DNA from: Scatosoma sp045614565
GTDB lineage: Bacteria > Bacillota > Clostridia > Christensenellales > Borkfalkiaceae
Reading direction: 5' to 3'
DNA length: 10,806 nt
Assembly: GCA_045614565.1 (NCBI GenBank)
Contig: JAZLDG010000072.1
Location: forward strand, 1 to 10,806
Of the stretch, positions 6,860 to 10,806 are shown piece by piece; the stretch's first letter is position 1, and each line of letters begins with the position of its first letter. The translations under genes were made by a program, and so were the position numbers. Under the pieces are notes generated by a model, which saw only the letters and a list, made by a program, of their open reading frames with translations, did not search any database and was not told the origin of the DNA.

Positions 6860-7458
6860 ATAAACAAGAGTTTTTGGATAAGTTAAAAGCAAAATTACGG
6901 GGTTTACCCAAACAAGACGTAAACGAACGGCTGAATTTTTACAGCGAAATGATTGACGATCGGATTGAAGAAGGCGTGTTAGAAGAAGCAGTTTTACAAA
7001 TCGGGTCGGTGGACGCCGTCGCCGCGCAAATCATCAACGATATTCCACTTGGAACTATCGTTAAAGAAAAACTCTCGGGAATGAAAAAATTAACCGCACG
7101 CGAAATCGTGCTTTTGATCGTCGGATTTCCTATTTGGTTTCCCCTTTTGATTTCGGCGTTTGCCGTCGCTCTTCCCCTTTATATTTCATTATGGGCGATC
7201 GTTATTTCCCTGTGGGCGGTTTTCGTTTCGCTCATCGCTTGCGGGGTCGCGGGATTAATAGCGGGAATTATCTTCACTTTAACGAGTAACGCGCTCACGG
7301 GAATTGCGCTTATCGCGGCGGCGTGCGTTTGCGCGGGCTTGGGGATTTTGTTCTTCTTCCCTTGTCAAGCGGCAACGAACGGGTCGGTTTGGCTTGCAAA
7401 GAAGTTTTTGACTTGGTTAAAAAATCGTTTCTTGCATAAGGAGAATAACAATGAATAA
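6856..7458 (+). CDS. DUF1700 (HAAS) family membrane protein
   Basis: This 200-residue protein begins MNKQEFLDKLKAKLRGLP, the typical start of the DUF1700/HAAS domain, a three-helix N-terminal domain (about 1-60) ending in GSVDAVAAQIINDI. After a linker of about 20 residues come at least three long hydrophobic segments (about 83-108, 110-135 and 140-170) and a basic C-terminus. An in-frame ATG at 6802 would give 18 more residues, but it lies inside padR and the extra residues do not fit the family. The ATG at 6856 overlaps the padR stop and has GGGAG 10 nt upstream. The likely role is a membrane partner of the downstream DUF4097 protein or a signal relay for the PadR operon. Biochemical function is unknown. 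Confidence 0.87.
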   Translation: MNKQEFLDKLKAKLRGLPKQDVNERLNFYSEMIDDRIEEGVLEEAVLQIGSVDAVAAQIINDIPLGTIVKEKLSGMKKLTAREIVLLIVGFPIWFPLLISAFAVALPLYISLWAIVISLWAVFVSLIACGVAGLIAGIIFTLTSNALTGIALIAAACVCAGLGILFFFPCQAATNGSVWLAKKFLTWLKNRFLHKENNNE

Positions 7459-8413
7459 AAAATCAACAATTTGGCTTATCATCGGGCTTTCCCTTATCCT
7501 TTTGGGTTTTATTATCTTCGTAGTCGCAATGACGGCGAACGGTTGGAATTTCGGGAATTTGACGACTTCCGAATTTGAAACCAACACACACGAAATCACG
7601 GAAGATTTCAGCGACATCGAGTTTGACGTGGACACGGCAGATATCGTATTGGGTCCGTCCGAAAACGGGGAATGTAAAATCGTTTGTTATGAAAATGTGA
7701 AAATGAAACATTCGGTTACCGTTCAAGACGGCAAGCTTACCGTGGAGAGCGTTGACGAAAGAGAATGGTACGAGCATATCGGTATCAATTTCACCAAGGA
7801 TAAAATTACGGTATATTTACCTAAAACGGCATACGGTTCGCTGGAAATAGAAGGCGATACGAGCGACGTGGAAATAGCGCAGAATTTCCATTTTGAAAGT
7901 ATGGAAATTTGCCTTTCTACGGGTAACGTGAAAAATTTTGCTTCCGTGACGAACGCGCTTGAAATTACGACTTCTACGGGGGATATTCAAGTGAATAACG
8001 CTTCTGCAAGCAAGCTTACCCTGTCCGTTTCCACGGGAGCGGTGAGCGTTTCCAACACAGCGATCTTCGGCGATATTTCCGTCAACGTATCCACGGGAAG
8101 AGCAGAGCTTGACACCGTTTCGTGTACCAAGCTTACGTCAAGCGGCGATACGGGCGATATCGTTTTGAAAAACGTCATTGCCTTGCAAAGCTTTTCTATT
8201 GAAAGAACCACGGGAACGGTCACCTTTGACAAAAGCGATGCCGTCGATATTTTCGTCAAAACGAGCACCGGACGCGTAACAGGAACGTTATTATCTGAAA
8301 AAGTATTCGTTGCAAACGCGAGTACGGGGTACGTCGACGTACCCAAAGACGGTATAGGCGGAAGATGTGAAATCATTACGACTACGGGCGATATAAGAAT
8401 AAGCATCGCTTAA
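7451..8413 (+). CDS. DUF4097 family beta-helix-like envelope protein
   Basis: This 320-residue protein has one N-terminal membrane anchor (about 7-29) and a long extracytoplasmic beta-repeat domain. After EDFSDIEFDVDTADIVL (the usual DUF4097 opening) the chain is punctuated by Thr-Gly turns about every 17-23 residues: STGNV, STGDI, STGAV, STGRA, DTGDI, TTGTV, STGRV, STGYV and TTGDI. An eroded DTSDV precedes them. The regular spacing predicts a right-handed beta-solenoid. The start overlaps the DUF1700 gene by 8 nt and has AAGGAG 7 nt before the ATG, so it is translated in the same mRNA. It ends 7 nt before a perfect hairpin terminator. The family is also called putative adhesin; binding partners are unknown, and regulation is expected through PadR. 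Confidence 0.9.
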   Translation: MNKKSTIWLIIGLSLILLGFIIFVVAMTANGWNFGNLTTSEFETNTHEITEDFSDIEFDVDTADIVLGPSENGECKIVCYENVKMKHSVTVQDGKLTVESVDEREWYEHIGINFTKDKITVYLPKTAYGSLEIEGDTSDVEIAQNFHFESMEICLSTGNVKNFASVTNALEITTSTGDIQVNNASASKLTLSVSTGAVSVSNTAIFGDISVNVSTGRAELDTVSCTKLTSSGDTGDIVLKNVIALQSFSIERTTGTVTFDKSDAVDIFVKTSTGRVTGTLLSEKVFVANASTGYVDVPKDGIGGRCEIITTTGDIRISIA

Positions 8414-8420
8414 TCAGACT

Positions 8421-8450
8421 AAAAATCCCGCGTAATAACGCGGGATTTTT
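8421..8450. terminator. Bidirectional intrinsic terminator between converging genes
   Basis: A perfect 12-bp stem, AAAAATCCCGCG (8421-8432) with CGCGGGATTTTT (8439-8450), encloses a TAATAA loop. T-runs arise on both strands, so it ends the padR operon on the plus strand and the small exported-protein gene on the minus strand. The stop codon of the latter overlaps the stem by two bases. Confidence 0.9.
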
Positions 8451-8856
8451 ATTTTTGCTTAAATTCCATAGAAAAAAGTTGCGTTCCGATAGGGAAAGAC
8501 AAGTTGAGTTTGCCTTTTTTAATCGGGATTTTTCGTTTCCATTCCCCGTTTTTGCCCATTGAAAGACAAATCGTGTGTTCACGGTCGTCGTAAACGTAAG
8601 TCCCCTTTTCTTCGCCTGTTTGTCCGTCCTTCGTCTTATAGCGCAAAACGAAGGTTTCGCCCTTTTCAAGCTCCAAGCGGATAAACGCGAAATTCTCCAA
8701 ATAATCCTTTTCGCCAAGTGTTACGCTTTCACATTCGTATTCCCCTAAATAGGGTTTGGTTATATCTTTGATCGTACCCGTTTGAAAGCTTGGAAAAAGA
8801 AATGCAAGCGTAGCCACACAAGAAAATAAAGACGTTTTTATTAATTGCTTTTTCAT
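8449..8856 (-). CDS. Small exported protein of unknown function (possible lipocalin-like fold)
   Basis: This 135-residue protein has a signal peptide: MKKQLIK, then a hydrophobic core to about residue 21 and a probable cleavage near PSFQTG (22-27). The mature part alternates short strands and turns (YLGEYECESVTLG, FAFIRLELEKGETFVLRYK, KGTYVYDDREHTICLS, IPIKKGKLNLSF, TQLFSMEFK). This resembles small up-and-down beta-barrel, lipocalin-like proteins, but that is a pattern impression and not a family match. Cys13 follows LFS, a poor lipobox, so lipidation is unlikely. Its start is 46 nt after the YihY/BrkB stop, so the two may be cotranscribed. AAGGA lies about 17 nt before the ATG, too far for a standard site, so the start is less certain than for other genes here. 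Confidence 0.68.
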   Translation of the reverse strand: MKKQLIKTSLFSCVATLAFLFPSFQTGTIKDITKPYLGEYECESVTLGEKDYLENFAFIRLELEKGETFVLRYKTKDGQTGEEKGTYVYDDREHTICLSMGKNGEWKRKIPIKKGKLNLSFPIGTQLFSMEFKQK

Positions 8857-8902
8857 AAAAACAGTATTTACGATCCTTGTTTTTTTATACGGCGTTTGCG
8901 GG

Positions 8903-9712
8903 CTATCCGCGCGGCTTTATTTTTTGTTTACGCTCGAAAGAAATTTTTTCACTGTTTAAGATCACGCCTGCGATAAAACCGATCATCAAAATATACAACC
9001 AAAGCAAAAATACAATAATCACGCTTAACGCCCCGTACAGCTTATTCATATTGCTGATTTGCAAATATACGGTAAAACCAAGCACTGCCACCGACCACGC
9101 CGCCACGGTGATGACCGTACCCGGTAAAAAGCGTTTGAAGCTCGTTTTATACGGGCAAATATACGCGTTTAGAAGCCAAACAAGTCCAAACGCCAACGCC
9201 AAAAGCAGCGTATAATCGGCAAATCGTTCCCAAAAGGAGGTAAAATATTTAGAAAACAGCCACGCGCCGATTGCAAACAAAACAAAAAACAGTACGACCG
9301 CCAAAAGCACGACGAAGGTCAATACGAGCGCGCCCACTCTTAAACGCCAGCCCGATTTTTCGCGCGGGTATTCGTAAATCAGTTCCCCGCTTTTCCGCAT
9401 TTGATAAAAAAGGTTGGTCGCCGAGTACAAAGAAGTTACGATCAACAGCACGGACGCCCCCGCCGTAGCGTTTTTCGCTTCTCTTTGTACGTAAAGAAGT
9501 ACGTTTTTTACCGATCCAAACACGGGAAGTTCTAAAATTTTTTCGGTGTTTATGGGCAATTTCCCGATCAAGAGCGTAAGCCAAAAGGTAAGCGGAACGA
9601 TGGACATAATTAAAAAGAATACGAGCGTCCCTGCAAGCGTCGTATATTTTTTTAAGGATAATAAATCGTATTTTTCTTTTAGAAAGCGATAAAATTTCCG
9701 CAAACGTTCCAT
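8903..9712 (-). CDS. YihY/BrkB (UPF0761) family integral membrane protein
   Basis: This 269-residue protein shows the usual YihY layout of about six membrane helices (roughly 26-50, 84-104, 125-153, 166-186, 196-218 and 229-253). Family marks are the first-helix pattern ending in MSIVPLTFWL (36-45), and LYGALSVIIVFLLWLY (225-240) followed by GFIAGVILN (245-253). It was once mislabelled ribonuclease BN. Its function is still unsettled, with a transport or envelope role proposed. Length is slightly short of the usual 280-300. The tail is basic and cytoplasmic. No convincing Shine-Dalgarno sequence precedes the ATG at 9712, which lies downstream of a hairpin terminator, so its own promoter should lie in the 36 bases between hairpin and start. 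I could not identify a good one. Confidence 0.9.
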   Translation of the reverse strand: MERLRKFYRFLKEKYDLLSLKKYTTLAGTLVFFLIMSIVPLTFWLTLLIGKLPINTEKILELPVFGSVKNVLLYVQREAKNATAGASVLLIVTSLYSATNLFYQMRKSGELIYEYPREKSGWRLRVGALVLTFVVLLAVVLFFVLFAIGAWLFSKYFTSFWERFADYTLLLALAFGLVWLLNAYICPYKTSFKRFLPGTVITVAAWSVAVLGFTVYLQISNMNKLYGALSVIIVFLLWLYILMIGFIAGVILNSEKISFERKQKIKPRG

Positions 9713-9748
9713 TCTTTAAGTATGCGCTTTTTCCGCACTTTCAAACGT

Positions 9749-9777
9749 AAAAGCGACGAGAATTTCCCGTCGCTTTT
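9749..9777 (-). terminator. Intrinsic terminator after the Cys-rich gene
   Basis: A 10-bp stem, AAAAGCGACG (9749-9758) with CGTCGCTTTT (9768-9777), encloses a 9-base loop. On the minus strand it follows the Cys-rich gene stop by 9 nt and leads into TTTTACGTTTG. The T-run is longer on the plus strand, but no plus-strand gene enters this region. Confidence 0.75.
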
Positions 9778-9786
9778 TTATCTTTT

Positions 9787-10209
9787 TTATCCGTTATAAT
9801 AACCACAGCCACAGCCACAACTTCTTCTACCGCGTCCACCGTACGTATTCGCGTAATAGTTATCGCCGCTTGACGCAAGCGTCGTCGCATACGCCGTGCC
9901 TTGGCAACGCGTCGTGCAGAAAAATCCGTTACCGTTGTCGGTGTTCGCCGTATTCGCGGTCATCGCGTTATTATAGCCACAGCCGCCACCGCATCTATTC
10001 CAAGTGTTATTGCAACCGTTACCACAGCCGTTCCACGTGCTATTGCAGCCGCAACCGTTTGTCACACGGATATTGCCGCAGCCGTCGTAGCAAACGCTTT
10101 GACGGTTACCAAAAAACAAAGTCCAAAGACAAGGATTGTAAGAAGCGTTACAGCCACAACCGCAACCACAACGATTGGTCGTATAAGTCGAATTACAAGT
10201 ATTGCACAT
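9787..10209 (-). CDS. Cysteine/glycine/asparagine-rich small protein, unknown function
   Basis: This 140-residue protein has extreme composition: 20 Cys, 23 Asn and a similar or larger share of Gly, with no Lys, Glu or His. CGCGCGC occurs at 14-20 and CGCGC at 131-135, both close to the ends. Residues 56-66 and 67-77 form two tandem 11-residue repeats of the form N-[SN]-T-W-N-[GR]-C-G-[NG]-G-C. The C-terminal half adds Tyr and Arg (YYANTYGGRGRR). There is no signal peptide or membrane segment. AGAGGT lies 11 nt before the ATG, and the gene is bracketed by its own hairpin and that of guaA, so it is monocistronic. I do not recognise the family. A cross-linked spore coat or exosporium component is a reasonable inference from composition and the spore-forming host. 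A metal-binding protein is less likely without His or Lys. It is real coding DNA judging by the ribosome site and terminator. Confidence 0.75.
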   Translation of the reverse strand: MCNTCNSTYTTNRCGCGCGCNASYNPCLWTLFFGNRQSVCYDGCGNIRVTNGCGCNSTWNGCGNGCNNTWNRCGGGCGYNNAMTANTANTDNGNGFFCTTRCQGTAYATTLASSGDNYYANTYGGRGRRSCGCGCGYYNG

Positions 10210-10253
10210 AGTATTTCAAAACCTCTTCCGTATTTGAGAAAAATCTCATATTA

Positions 10254-10283
10254 CACTATATGCAAAATATCCGCCGTGCGGTT
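10254..10283 (-). promoter_or_regulatory. Possible SigK-like promoter of the Cys-rich gene
   Basis: On the minus strand AACC (10283-10280) is followed by 17 bases and CATATAGTG (10262-10254). The SigK consensus is mACm, 16-17 bases, CATAnnnTA, so only the last -10 position differs. The -10 octamer is also within one specified base of SigE CATACAnT, but no SigE -35 is at the right place, and no SigA -35 fits. The predicted leader is about 35-40 nt. These elements are short and can occur by chance. Confidence 0.3.
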
Positions 10284-10299
10284 ACTCGCACGGCGGATA
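10268..10299 (-). terminator. Hairpin terminator of guaA
   Basis: A perfect 13-bp GC-rich stem, TATCCGCCGTGCG (10268-10280) with CGCACGGCGGATA (10287-10299), has a 6-base loop and sits 12 nt after the guaA stop on the minus strand. The following T-run is short (TTTT then G), so stem strength must carry it. Confidence 0.78.
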
Positions 10300-10311
10300 A
10301 TGCTTAAAAAA

Positions 10312-10806
10312 TTATTCCCATTCAATCGTTCCCGAAGGCTTCGGCGTAAGATCGTAAAGTACGCGGTTTACGTTTTCCACTTCATTGGTAATACGCGCCG
10401 TAATCTTCTTCAAAATTTCGTAAGGGATTTCTTCAATCGTCGCCGACATAGCGTCTACCGTATTGACGGCGCGAATGATTACGGGATACGCGTAGGTACG
10501 CTTACCGTCCTTTACGCCTACCGATCTGAAATCGGGCACGGCGGTGAAATATTGCCATACTTTGCCTTCCAAGCCCGCAATTTCAAATTCTTCACGCAAA
10601 ATTGCGTCCGATTCGCGTACGGCTTCTAATCTGTCGCGCGTAATCGCGCCCAAGCAACGAACGCCAAGTCCAGGGCCGGGGAAAGGCTGACGGTATACCA
10701 TATTATCGGGCAAGCCGAGCGCGCTACCGACTACGCGAACTTCGTCCTTATAAAGGAATTTCAACGGTTCAACAAGCTCGAATTGCATATCTTCGGGCAA
10801 ACCGCC
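10312..10806 (-). CDS. guaA: GMP synthase (glutamine-hydrolysing), C-terminal part; 5' end outside window
   Basis: The last 164 residues of GuaA are present, in frame to the window edge. GuaA converts XMP to GMP using ATP and glutamine in the cytoplasm. The visible part covers the end of the ATP-pyrophosphatase domain (GGLPEDMQFELVEPLKFLYKDEVR) and the whole dimerisation domain. Conserved marks are RQPFPGPGLGVRCLG (residues 39-53 of the visible part), which helps bind XMP, and the terminal KPSGTIEWE motif, diagnostic of GuaA. Nothing appears truncated at the 3' end. A strong hairpin follows. Confidence 0.98.
   Translation of the reverse strand, partial: GGLPEDMQFELVEPLKFLYKDEVRVVGSALGLPDNMVYRQPFPGPGLGVRCLGAITRDRLEAVRESDAILREEFEIAGLEGKVWQYFTAVPDFRSVGVKDGKRTYAYPVIIRAVNTVDAMSATIEEIPYEILKKITARITNEVENVNRVLYDLTPKPSGTIEWE

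Noticed and set aside
8810..8830. Lipobox-like LFSC at residues 10-13 of the small exported protein
   Set aside because: Phe at the -2 position and a hydrophobic run continuing past the Cys fit an ordinary signal peptide better than a lipoprotein signal.
9720..9740. Minus-strand CATACTTA before the YihY start as a SigE/SigK -10 element
   Set aside because: Two mismatches to SigE and no suitable -35 for SigE, SigK or SigA at the right spacing.
9787..10209. Repetitive DNA read as a CRISPR array or tandem repeat locus
   Set aside because: The repetition follows codons of Gly/Cys/Asn in one frame with variable spacing; there are no constant repeats with unique spacers.
9901..10629. Plus-strand open frame of 242 codons
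   Set aside because: It crosses the Cys-rich gene, a hairpin terminator and guaA on the opposite strand; the product is a repetitive Ala/Thr/Val/Arg antisense reading with no ribosome site.

Overview
The window looks like the chromosome of an endospore-forming Clostridia-type Firmicute. The main support is an ordered sporulation/division block (YabP, YabQ, a DivIC/FtsB-like protein, then a Ppx/GppA phosphatase). Further support comes from AAGGAG-type ribosome binding sites, a PadR-DUF1700-DUF4097 operon of the kind common in Firmicutes, and moderate-GC DNA with short intergenic gaps. I infer an uncultured gut lineage (Christensenellales-like), with low confidence.

Region 1 (1-6379, minus strand) is one tightly packed run of eight genes. 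In transcription order they are a Dda/RecD-like SF1 helicase, a TtcA/TilS-family tRNA thiolation ATPase, YabP, YabQ, DivIC/FtsB-like, Ppx/GppA, an M50-type membrane metalloprotease and 4-alpha-glucanotransferase (malQ, cut by the window start). Neighbours overlap by 4 nt or are separated by 0-31 nt. A near-consensus vegetative promoter lies directly against the helicase start codon. A second promoter resembling sporulation SigE lies directly against the yabP start codon. Both imply mRNAs with almost no leader. The block links RNA modification and DNA handling with spore cortex formation, septation, polyphosphate/(p)ppGpp turnover and glycan use.

Region 2 (6380-8450, plus strand) is a divergent, self-contained operon. 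It has a SigA-type promoter with dyads over both elements, a strong AAGGAGGT site, a PadR repressor, a DUF1700 membrane protein and a DUF4097 protein with many Ser/Thr-Thr-Gly turns. It ends in a perfect hairpin that also serves the converging gene. This looks like an autoregulated envelope-stress type module.

Region 3 (8449-9712, minus) holds a small exported protein of unknown function and a YihY/BrkB-family membrane protein. Region 4 (9749-10311) holds a striking Cys/Gly/Asn-rich small protein (20 Cys in 140 residues, no Lys, Glu or His) between two hairpin terminators, with a possible SigK-like promoter. It is the least explained gene here and could be a spore surface protein. Region 5 (10312-10806, minus) is the C-terminal part of GMP synthase (guaA). 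I saw no tRNA, rRNA, insertion sequence or CRISPR array.
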